DNA of 64,000 bases from Panopea generosa. Its lineage: Eukaryota; Mollusca; Bivalvia; Adapedonta; Hiatellidae. Shown one piece after another: positions 50,601-62,094 of this stretch. The stretch lies in contig CM055897.1 of assembly GCA_029582155.1 (NCBI GenBank), positions 6,232,661-6,296,660 of the forward strand, in the 5' to 3' direction. The stretch's first letter is position 1. Each line of letters starts with the position of its first letter. The position numbers and the translations under genes are program-made. The notes below the pieces were generated by a model that worked only from the letters and a program-made list of their open reading frames with translations, was not told the origin of the DNA and searched no databases.

Positions 50601-53600
50601 AATGGAATACCCTGCAACCACACCATACACCAACCAGTTACAACATATATAATGGAATAACATGCTAAAACACTACACATCAAGCAGTTATAACATATAT
50701 ATAATGAAATGCCCTGCACACACACCATACATCAAGCAGTTGTAACACATATAATGGAATACCCTGTAACCACACCATACATCAAGTAGTTATAACATAT
50801 ATAATGGAATACCCTGCAGCCGCACCATACATCAAGCAGTTACTATATAAATAATTGAATACCCTGCAACCACACCATACATCAAGCAGTTACAACATAT
50901 ATAATGGAATACCATACAACCGCTCCATACACCAAGCAGTTACAACATATATAATGGAATACCCCGCAACCGCACCATACACCAAGCAGTTACAACATAT
51001 ATAATGCAATACACTGCAACCGCACCATACACCAAGCAGTAACAACACATATAATGCAACACCCTGCAACCGCACCATGCATCAAGCAGTTACAACACAT
51101 ATAATGGAAAACCCTGCAACCGCACCATACATCAAGCAGTTATAACACATATAATGGAATACCCTGCAACCGCACCAAACACCAACCAGTTACAACATAT
51201 ATAATGGAATACCCTGCAACCGCACCATACACCAAGCAGTTACAACCCATATAATGGAATACCCGGCAACTGCAACATGCACCAAGCAGTTACAACACAT
51301 ATAATGGAATACCCTGCAACCACACCATGCATCAAGCAGTTACAACACATATAATGGAATACCCTGCAACAGCACCATGCATCAAGCAGTTATAACACAT
51401 ATAATGGAATATCCTGCAACCACACCATGCACCAAACAGTTACAAAAGATATAATTGAAAACCCTGCAACAACACCATACACCAACCAGTTACAACATAT
51501 ATATTGGAATACCCTGCAACCACACCAAACACCAACCAGTTACAACATATATAATGCTATACCCTGCAACCACACTACACATAAGGCAGTTATAACATAT
51601 ATATATAATGGAATGCCCTGCACCGACACCATACATCAAGCATTTGTAACATATATAATGGAATACCCTGTAACCACACCATACATCAAGCAGTTATAAC
51701 ATATATAATGGAATACCCTGCAACCCACCATACATCAAGCATTTACTATATATATAAATCAATACCCTGCAACCACACCATACACCAAGCAGTTACTATA
51801 TATATATAATTGAATACCATGCAACCACACCATACATCAACCAGTTACAACATATATAATTGAATACCCTGCAACCACACAATACATCAAGTAGTTACAA
51901 CATATATAATGGAATACCCTGCAACCACACCATACATCAAGCAATTACTATATATATATAATTGAATACCTTGCAACCACACCATACATCAACCGGTTAC
52001 AACATATATAATTGAATACCCTGCAACCGCACCATGCATCATTCAGTTATAACTTATAACATATATAATGGAATACCCTGCAACCACACCATACATCAAC
52101 TAGTTACAACATATATAATTGAATACCCTGAAACCACACCATACATCAAGCAGTTACAACATCTATAATTGAATACCATGCAACCGCACCATACACCAAG
52201 CAGTTACAACACATATAATGGAATACCCTGCAACTGCCCCATTAACTGACCAGTTACAACATATATAATGAAATACTCTGCAACCGCACCATACACCAAG
52301 CAGTTACAACACATATAATGGAATACCCTGCAACCGCACCATGCATCAAGCAGTTACAACACATATAATGGAATTCCTTGCAACCGCACCATGCATCAAT
52401 CAGTTATAACACATTTAATGGAATACTCTGCAACCACACCATACACCAAACAGTTACAAAATATATAATTGAAAACCCTGCAACCGCACCATACACCAAC
52501 CAGTTACAACATATATAATGGAATACCCTGCAACCACACCATACACCAACCAGTTACAACATATATAATGAAATACCCTGCAACCACACTACACATCAAG
52601 CAGTTATAACATATATATAATGGAATGCCCTGCACACACACCATACATCAAGCAGTTGTAACACATATAATGGAATACCCTGTAACCACATCATACATCA
52701 AGTAGTTATAACATATATAATGGAATACCCTGCAACTGCACCATACATTAAGCAGTTACTATATATATAATTGAATACCCTGCAACCACACCATACATCA
52801 AGCAGTTGTAACACATACATGTATAATGGAATACCCTGTAACCACACCATACATCAAGCAGTTACTATATATATAATTGAATACCCTGCAACCACACCAT
52901 ACATCAAGCAGTTACTATATATATATAATTGAATACCATGCAACCACACCATACATCAACCAATTACAACATATATAATGGAATACCCTGCAACCACACC
53001 ATACATCAAGCAGTTATAATATATATAACTGAAAACCCTGCAACCACACCATACATCAAGCAGTTACTATATATATATAATTGAATACCTTGCAACCACA
53101 CCATACATCAACCAGTTATAACATATATAATGGAATACCCTGCAACCACACCATACATCAAGCAGTTACTATATATATAATTGAATACCCTGCAATCACA
53201 CCATACATCAAGCAGTTACTATATATGTGTAATTGAATACCATGCAACCACACCATGCATCAACCAGTTACAACATATATAATTGAATACCCTGCCACCA
53301 CACAATACATCAAGTAGTTATAACATATATAATTGAATACCCTGCAACCACACCATACAACAACTAGTAACAACATATATAATGGAATACCCTGCGACCA
53401 CACCATACATCAAGCAGTTAGTATATATATTTAATGGAATACCCAGCAACCACACCATACATCAAGAAGTTGTAACATATGTAATGGAATACCTTCAACC
53501 ACACCCTACATCAAGCAGCAGTTATAACATATAACATATACAATCGCATAATGGAATACGCTGCAACCACAGCAGTTGTAAGATATATAATTGAAAACAT

Positions 53601-56600
53601 GCATCCACACCATACTCCAAGTATTTAAAACATATATAATGGAATAACCTGAAACCACACCATACATCAAGCAGTTATAACATATATAATGGAATAACCT
53701 GCAACCACACCATGCATCAAGTAGTTATAACATATATAATGGAATAACCTGCAGCCACACCATACATCAAGCAGTTACAACATATATAATGGAATACCCT
53801 GCAACTGCACCATACATCAAGCAGTTGTAACACATATAGTGGAATACCCTGCAACCGCACCATACATCAAGCAGTTGTAACATATATAATGGAATACCCA
53901 GCAACCACACCATGCATCAAGCAGTTGTGACATATAAACTGGAATACCCTGCAAGTACACAATACATCAAGCAGTTATTACATATATAATGAAATACCCT
54001 GCAACCACACCATGCATCAAGCAGTTGTAACATATATAATGGAATACCCAGCAGCCACACCTTGCATCAAGCAGTTGTCACATATAAAATGGAATACCCT
54101 GGTACCACACCATGCATCAAGCAGTTGTAACATATGTACTGGAATACCCTGCAACCACACCATGCATCAAGCAGTTACAACATATGTAATGGAATACCCT
54201 GCAACCACACCATACACCAACCAGTTACAACATATATAATGGAATACCCTGCAACCACACCATACATCAATCAGTTATAACATATATAATGGAATACCCT
54301 GCAACCACACCATACATCAAGTAGTTAATATATATATAATTGAATACCCAGCAATCACACCATACATAAAGCTGTTACTATATATATATGATTTAATACC
54401 CTGCAACCACACCATACATCGACCAGTTACAACATATATAATTGAATACCCTGCAACCACACCATACATAAACTAGTTACAACATATAAAATGGAACACC
54501 CTGAAACCACACCATGCATCAAGCAGTTACTATATATATAATGGAATACCCTGCAACCACACCATGCATCAAGCAGTTACTATATATATAATGGAATACC
54601 CTGCAACCGCACCATACATCAAGCAGTTATAACATATATAATGGAATACACTGCAACCACACCATACATCAAGCAGTTATAACATATATAATGGAATAAC
54701 CTGCAACCACACCATGCATAAAGCAGTTGTAAGATATATAATTGAAAACCTGCATCCACACCATACGCCAAGTATTTAAACACAACTACACAATACATCA
54801 AGCAGTTATAACATATACAATGGAATATCCTGCAACCACACCATGCATCAAGCAATTGTAACATATATAATGGAATACCCAGCAACCACACATTGCATCA
54901 AGCAGTTGTGACATATAAAATGGAATACCCTGCAACCACACCATACACCAAGCAGGTGTAACTTATGTACTGGAATACCCTGCAACCACACCGTGCATCA
55001 AGCAGTTATAACATATGTACTGGAATACCCTGGAATACCCTGCAACCACATCATGCAACAAGCAGTTGTAACATATGTACTGGAATACCCTGCAACCACA
55101 CCATGAATCAAGCAGTTACAACATATGTAATGGAATACCCTGCAACCACACCATACACCAACCAGTTACAACATATATAATGGAATACCCTGCAACCACA
55201 CCATACATCAAGCAGTTATAACATATATAATGGAATACCCTGCAACCACACCATACATAAAGCAGTTACTATATATATATGATTGAATACCCTGCAATCA
55301 CAACATACATCAACCAGTTACAACATATATAATTGAATACCCTGCAACCACACCATACATCAACTAGTAACAACATATATAATGGAATAACTGCAACCAC
55401 ACCATACATCAACTAGTTACAACATATATAATGGAACACCCTGAAACCACACCATGCATCAAGCAGTTACTATATATATAATGGAATACCCTGCAACCAC
55501 ACCATGCATCAAGCAGTTACTATATATATAATGGAATACCCTACAACCACACCATACATCAAGCAGTTGCAACATATATAATTGAATACCCTGTAACCAC
55601 ACCATACATCAACAAGTTACAACATATATAATGGAATACCTTGCAACCACACCATACATCAAGCAGTTACTATATATATAATGGAATACCTTGCAACCAC
55701 ACCATACATCAAACAGTTACAACATATATAATTGAATACCCTGCAACCACACCATACATCAAGCAGTTACAACATATATAATGGAATACACTGCAACCAC
55801 ACCATACACCAACTAGTTACAACATATATAATGGAATACCCTGCAACCACACCATACATCACGCAGGTACTATATATATATATATATATATATGATGGAA
55901 TACCCCGCAACCACACCATACATCGAGCAGTTGTAACATATGTAATGGAATAATCTGCAACCACACCATACATCAAGCAGTTGTAACATATGTAATGGAA
56001 TACCCTGCAACCACACCCTACATCAAGCAGCAGTTATAACATATAACATATACGATCGTATAATGGAATACGCTGCAACCACATCATACATTAAGCAGTT
56101 GTAACATATATAATGGAATACCCTGCAACCACACCCTACCTTAAGCAGCAGTTATAACATATAACATATACGATCGTATAATGGAATACGCTGCAACCAC
56201 ATCATACATTAAGCAGTTGTAACATATATAATGGAATACCCTGCAACCGCACCATACATCAAGCAATTATAACATATATCATGGAAAACCCTGCAACCAC
56301 ACCATGCATCAAGCAGTTATAACATATATAATGGAATAACCTGCAACCACACCATGCATCAAGCAGTTATAATATATATAATGGAATACCCTGCAACCGC
56401 ACCATGCATCAAGCAGTTGTAACATATATAATGGAAAACCTGCATCCACACCATGCATCAAGCAATTATAACATATATAATGGAATAACCTGCAGCCACA
56501 CCATACATCAATCAGTTGTAACATATATAATGGAATAACCTGCAACAACATCATGCATCAAGCAGTTATAACGTATATAATGGAATACCCCGCAACCGCA

Positions 56601-58590
56601 CCATGCATCAAGCAGTTATAACATATATAATGAAATAACCTGCAGCCACACCATACATCAAGCAGTTATAACATATATAATGAAATAACCTGCAGCCACA
56701 CCATACATCAAGCAGTTGTAACATATATAATGGAATAACCTGCAACCACACCATGCATCAAGCAGTTATAACATATATAATGGAATAACCTGCAGCCACA
56801 CCATACATCAAGCAGTTGTAACATATATAATGGAATAACCTGCAGCCACACCATGCATCAAGCAGTTGTAACATATATAATGGAATACCCTGCAACCACA
56901 CCATACATCAAGTATTAATAACATATATAATGGAATAACCTGCAACCACAAACCACACCATGCATCAAGCAGTTATAACACATATAATGGAATAACCTGC
57001 AGCCACACCATACATCAAGCAGTTGTAACATATATAATGGAATAACCTGCAACCACACCATGCATCAAGCAGTTATAACATATATAATGGAATAACCTGC
57101 AGCCACACCATACATCAAGCAGTTGTACCATATATAATGGAATAACCTGTAACCGCACCAGGCATCAAGCAGTTATAACATATATAATGGAATAACCTGC
57201 AGCCACACCATACATCAAGCAGTTGTAACATATATAATGGAATAACCTGCAACCACACCATGCATCAAGCAGTTATAACATATATAATGGAATAACCTGC
57301 AACCACACCATGCATCAAGCAGTTATAACATATATAATGGAATAACCTGCAGCCACACCATACATCAAGCAGTTGTAACATATATAATGGAATAACCTGC
57401 AACCGCACCAGGCATCAAGCAGTTGTAACATATATAATGGAATAACCTGCAGCCACACCATACATCAAGCAGTTGTAACATATATAATGGAATAACCTGC
57501 AACCACACCATGCATCAAGCAGTTATAACATATATAATGAAATAACCTGCAACCACACCATACATCAAGCAGTTGTAACATATATAATGGAATAACCTGC
57601 AACCACACCATTCATCAATCAGTTGTAACATATATAATGGAAAACCTGCATCCACACCATGCATCAAGCAGTTATAACATATATAATGAAATAACCTGCA
57701 GCCACACCATACATCAAGCAGTTATAACATATATAATGGAATAACCTGCAGCCACACCATGCATCAAGCAGTTGTAACATATATAATGGAATAACCTGCA
57801 GCCACACCATACATCAAGCAGTTACAACATATATAATGGTATACCTTGCAACCACACCATACATAGAGCAGTTATAACATATATAATGGAATACCATGCA
57901 GCCACACCATACATCAAGTATTAATAACATATATAATGGAATAACCTGCAACCACACCATGCATCAAGCAGTTATAACATATATAATGGAATAACCTGCA
58001 GCCACACCATACATCAAGCAGTTGTAACATATATAATGGAATACCCTGCAACCACACCATACATCAAGTATTAATAACATATATAATGGAATACCCTGCA
58101 ACCACACCATACATCAAGTATTAATAACATATATAATGGAATACCCTGCAACCACACTATACATCAAGCAGTTATAACATATATAATGGAATACCCTGCA
58201 ACCACACCATACATCAAGTAGTTATAACAAATATAATGGAACGCCCTGCAACCACACTATACATCATTCAGTAATAACGTATATAATGGAATACCCTGCA
58301 ACCACACCATACATCAAGCAGTTATAACATATACAATGGAATACCCACCAACCACACCATGCATCATTTAGTAATATCGTATATAATGGAATACCCTGCA
58401 ACCACACCATACATCAAGCAGTTATAACATATATAATGGAATACCCTGCAACCGCACCATACACCAAACAGTTGTAACATACATAATGGAATGCCCTGCC
58501 CCCATACCATACACCAAATATTTATAACATATATAATGGTATACCCTGCAACCACACCATAAATCAAGTATTTATAACATATATAATTAC
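44601..58590. repeat. ~14-kb satellite array of 50-bp units
   Basis: The array holds about 280 units of 50 bp. Each contains ACCATGCATCAAGCAGTTAT, AACATATATAATGGAATACC and a CCGCAACCGC-type end; ACCATGCA falls at 44603 and 44653. Regional subfamilies are clear. CCCCGCAACCGC dominates to about 48950, CCCTGCAACCACACC with TTACTATATATATAATTGAA variants dominates 48950-56280, and ACCTGCAGCCACACC mixes in from 56280 to 58050. Higher-order copies include a 2200-bp (44-unit) offset (45301-45600 against 47501-47800) and a 502-bp offset marked by an ACCATCATGCATC insertion at 47953 and 48455. Because 50 is not a multiple of three, open frames are short and rotate, giving no coding signal. Confidence 0.98.
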
Positions 58591-58967
58591 GCATCTACGT
58601 CGATTTGTTTTCATTGTTTACTCGTCATGCTTTATTGTGCATGGCTTCTTGTATTGGTACAGTGTCAGACATATTTACATTGAATTGCATTAAATCGAAA
58701 TAGAAATGTAAATAACTGCTCTTATTGGTGTTTATTCATATGACATTGTTATGTTTTGTTATTTCCGTATACATTTGCTTAGATGGGCGGGATCGAGTAC
58801 CGGTTAACCTTGAAGGATCCAAGGAAGAGTTGTTATTAGGTTAGTCCTCGATGGCATAAAAATGTCGCTAACAATTATAACAAACTAATAATATTCGTTT
58901 CATGAAGGATGTACGTTTAAAAAGCTTTTTACTTTGCACTTTTAATAGTTTATAATTTATATTTCAG
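58591..58967 (+). promoter_or_regulatory. PAQR upstream region and 3' splice site
   Basis: Non-repetitive sequence separates the satellite from the coding exon. TTTATATTTCAG ends at 58967, a credible 3' splice site five bases before the ATG, so the 5' untranslated exon lies further upstream. A GGGCGGGATC GC-box-like word occurs at about 58786. No TATA box or confident splice donor was found, so the first exon could lie here or beyond the 14-kb array. Confidence 0.5.
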
Positions 58968-58972
58968 TCAAA

Positions 58973-60022
58973 ATGCCGAGTAAACAACTGAGGGACCTAA
59001 TTAAGGAAACGATTTCATCTATTCCATGGCAGACGAAATTACAAGATACACTTCCGGCTGAGCGCGTGCCCGTTGTCCTGCACGAGCCGGCCATTCTAGC
59101 GGGATATCGCGTGCCATTCCAGCCGTGGAAATATTACTTTTACAGTTTGTTCCAACTCCACAACGAGACCGCCAATGTGTGGACACACCTGATTGGCTGT
59201 TGTATAATTCTTCACAAACTCTATGGCTATTTTAACGAGTTCGACGTTTACACCGATCACGTATTGTCCACGTTGCTCGTGGTTGGGATTACTTGCTTAA
59301 TTGGATTATTCACAAGTGCCATAGTCCACCTTCTCCACGCAAAATCTCCGTACATACACTTTGTTGCATTCATGGGCGACTACATCGGCGCAGCGTTCTG
59401 CAGTTTTGGCTGCGGAATCGCAGCGTTGTACGGGTGTGCAGATGAGACCACGTATCGCGCCATGGTGGACTGGTATCTGCCATTTCTGACCATAACATCG
59501 TATCTCACTTTAATAAATTTGCTCTTGGCAAAAATATGGTATGGTCATGATCCTCATAATATGAAACGGAAATACATGTTCGTTTTTGGGATGTCAATAC
59601 AAGGGTTAGTCACGATGGCACCCTGGGTTCCAAGGTACGTCAAATGTTTCTATGACAACGCCTGCGACATGTCGTCTGTTAATCAATTGGTGGTAATCAC
59701 TGTTATATTTGTCGCGCAAGCTGTCATGTTCGCCGCCCACCAACCAGAGAAAACGTGGCCTGGAAAATTTGACATTGTCGGTCATGGACATCAGATCTTT
59801 CACGTTCTGGTAGTGATTAACCACGTGCTACTACTGGATACTATTTATAATGATAATAAAATAGGAATTTCAGGTCACAATGAGCTGAACCTGTGGGGAC
59901 TTATTTTCATAATGACTGTGATGTATGTTATTGACGTATTTACGGTGTTCGTGCTAAAATCTTATGTTCCAGGATGTCTGAAGAAAGTTGAAAAAGAATG
60001 TGGTCTATTAAAATCCGAGTGA
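58973..60022 (+). CDS. PAQR-family receptor, membrane progestin receptor-like (PAQR7/8 type)
   Basis: A 349-residue integral membrane protein whose family binds progestins (mPR branch) or adiponectin and is proposed to have hydrolase-like activity with a zinc site. The N-terminal motif EPAILAGYR (38-46) is followed by WKYYFYSLFQLHNETANVWT (52-71), the PAQR entry to the first membrane segment. The conserved metal-site pattern is present: S115-xxx-H119, D136 in GDYIG, and H273-xxx-H277 in GHGHQIFH. PGKFDIVGHGHQ (263-274) resembles mPR alpha/beta (PAQR7/8) more than adiponectin receptors. Seven to eight hydrophobic segments span about 70-330, with a short charged C-terminus (KKVEKECGLLKSE). The coding region is in one exon, as in vertebrate PAQR7 and PAQR8. 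The ATG has A at -3 and lies 5 nt past a 3' splice site. It appears intact; the ligand is inferred only from the family. The 72-codon minus frame inside it is a shadow. Confidence 0.93.
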   Translation: MPSKQLRDLIKETISSIPWQTKLQDTLPAERVPVVLHEPAILAGYRVPFQPWKYYFYSLFQLHNETANVWTHLIGCCIILHKLYGYFNEFDVYTDHVLSTLLVVGITCLIGLFTSAIVHLLHAKSPYIHFVAFMGDYIGAAFCSFGCGIAALYGCADETTYRAMVDWYLPFLTITSYLTLINLLLAKIWYGHDPHNMKRKYMFVFGMSIQGLVTMAPWVPRYVKCFYDNACDMSSVNQLVVITVIFVAQAVMFAAHQPEKTWPGKFDIVGHGHQIFHVLVVINHVLLLDTIYNDNKIGISGHNELNLWGLIFIMTVMYVIDVFTVFVLKSYVPGCLKKVEKECGLLKSE

Positions 60023-60324
60023 TTGAACATGACCTGTACCTAAGCATCTCTACATATGACCGGCTTCAGGTGTAACCGCCTGGAACTAAGGTTGCTGTTA
60101 ACTTAATGGATTACTTTTCTCGTTCAAATTTTCAATAAGGTGTACCCATATATACAAATTGTCTAGTACTCATCCGGAAATATATAGTTAGTGTCTCACG
60201 CGATAACCAGCAAACTTATGTCAGAGATGGTATTACGTCATGTGTAGGTAAATGTGACAAATGACATCATCACCTGAGCTGCTACTCTCGTAGTTTCGTG
60301 AACGAGCAATTGAGTGACAAAAAC

Positions 60325-60330
60325 AATAAA
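60325..60330 (+). terminator. Poly(A) signal AATAAA for the PAQR gene
   Basis: AATAAA lies about 300 nt after the stop codon, before the 96-bp array, in a position suitable for 3' end formation. A second AATAAA at about 61920 lies past the array and is a less likely alternative. Confidence 0.6.
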
Positions 60331-60439
60331 CATATAAATCTAAAACAAATTCAAAGAGGGCAATGTGTCAAGCAATGTGTCACTTATATGGACTAATGAT
60401 TTCATATCCGGTTTCTAGAACATTGTATTATGGAGCATA

Positions 60440-61680
60440 CGACCAAATTTCCACGAGGCCACTAAATCCAACCATCAACATGTATATAAGTTCAGTCTTC
60501 CATGATGTTATAAGTCCAACTGTCTATATGACCATACGACCAATCTTCCACAAGGCCACCCATCCAACCATTTACATGTATATAAGTTCAGTCTTCCATG
60601 ATGTCATAAGTCCAACTGTCTATATGACCATACGACCAATCATCCACGAGGCCACTAAATCCAACCATCTACATGTATATAAGTTCAGTCTTCCATGATG
60701 TTATAAGTCCAAATGTCTATATGACCATACGACCAATCTTCCACAAGGCCACCCATCCAACCATGTACATGTATATAAGTTCAGTCTTCCATGATGTCAT
60801 AAGTCCAACTGTCTATATGACCATACGACCAATCATCCACGAGGCCACTAAATCCAACCATCTACATGTATATAAGTTCAGTCTTCCATGATGTTATAAG
60901 TCCAACTGTCTATATGACCATACGACCAATCTTCCACAAGGCCACCCATCCAACCATGTACATGTATATAAGTTCAGTCTTCCATGATGTCATAAGTCCA
61001 ACTGTCTATATGACCATACGACCAATCATCCACGAGGCCACTAAATCCAACCATCTACATGTATATAAGTTCAGTCTTCCATGATGTCATAAGTCCAACT
61101 ATCTATATGACCATACGACCAATCATCCACGAGGCCACCAGTCCAACCATCTACATGTATATAAGTTTAGTCTTCCATGATGTCATAAGTCCAACCGTCT
61201 GTATGACCATACGACCAATTTTCCACGAGGCCATTAAATCCAACCATCTACATGTATATAAGTTCAGTCTTCCATGATGTCATAAGTCTAACCGTCTATA
61301 TGACCAAACGACCAATCTTCCACGAGGCCACCAGTTCAACCATCTACATGTATATAAGTTTAGTCTTCCATAATGTCATAAGTCCAACCGTTTATATGAC
61401 CATACGACCAATCTTCCACGAGGCCACCAGTTCAACCATCTACATGTATATAGGTTTAGTCTTCCATGATGTCATAAGTCCAACCGTCTATATGACCATA
61501 CGACCAATCTTCCACGAGGCCACCAGTCCAACCATCTACATGTATATAAGTTTAGTCTTCCATGATGTCATAAGTCCAACCGTCTATATGACCATACGAC
61601 CAATCTTCCACGAGGCCACCAGTCCAACCATCTACATTTATATAAGTTCAGTCTTCAATCATGTCATAAGTCGAACCGTT
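60440..61680. repeat. 96/97-bp minisatellite array organised as 193-bp dimers
   Basis: Each unit holds CATGTATATAAGTTCAGTCT, TCCATGATGTCATAAGTCCA, CTATATGACCATACGACCAA and TCTTCCACGAGGCCACC. The start word CATGTATATAAG falls at 60479, 60575, 60672, 60768 and 60865, alternating 96 and 97 bp. The first half is a dimer repeat of 193 bp with alternating CAAGGCCACCCATCC and GAGGCCACTAAATCC forms. The last units are monomers. Repeated 72-codon frames starting every 193 bp are by-products. GGTTTCTAGAAC and GTTTCTAGGGCC border the array. Confidence 0.96.
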
Positions 61681-62094
61681 TCTAGGGCCAGGGTAACTTT
61701 CTGGGGCCAGGGTATGAATACAAATGTAGGACTTTTCTTTATCCATTTTCTATATAAACACATACATTTAATTCAATTAATTTATTTATTTATTTTGATG
61801 AATCATTTCGAATATTATAATGTTAGGTTTATATTGTACATTACATAATTATATCATGGTCTTCTCACATTTGTTGTAACTGCCACCATGCAAAAAAAAC
61901 ATGTATGTTCATATGCCGAAATAAACTATTGTATTGAATATTTTATAATGGAAGTGTTTTTTTGTTTTTAATTTGCTTTGCTCAAACGAACGCAAATCAT
62001 TTATTGTATCATTTTAAAACATACAGAAAAAGAACATCGTGTGAATTGTCACTTGCAATACCGACCCTTCAGACATTGAGAAGAACATCTTGTG
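61681..62094. other. Spacer with AAATAAACTATTGTATTG, possible repeat 3' end
   Basis: CATATGCCGAAATAAACTAT followed by TGTATTGAAT at about 61911-61940 resembles the 3' ends of non-LTR retrotransposons or an alternative transcript end. No coding portion of a LINE is visible upstream, so its nature is open. Confidence 0.3.

Noticed and set aside
44601-58590. CRISPR array
   Set aside because: The 50-bp units are head-to-tail without unique spacers, the organism is a eukaryote, and there are no cas genes.
59606-59824. Minus-strand 72-codon frame inside the PAQR gene
   Set aside because: Shadow of the strongly supported plus-strand receptor frame.
61680-61950. True 3' end of the PAQR transcript after the 96-bp array
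   Set aside because: An AATAAA exists there, but a nearer signal at 60325 is adequate, and the region also resembles a retroposon tail; it cannot be decided from sequence.
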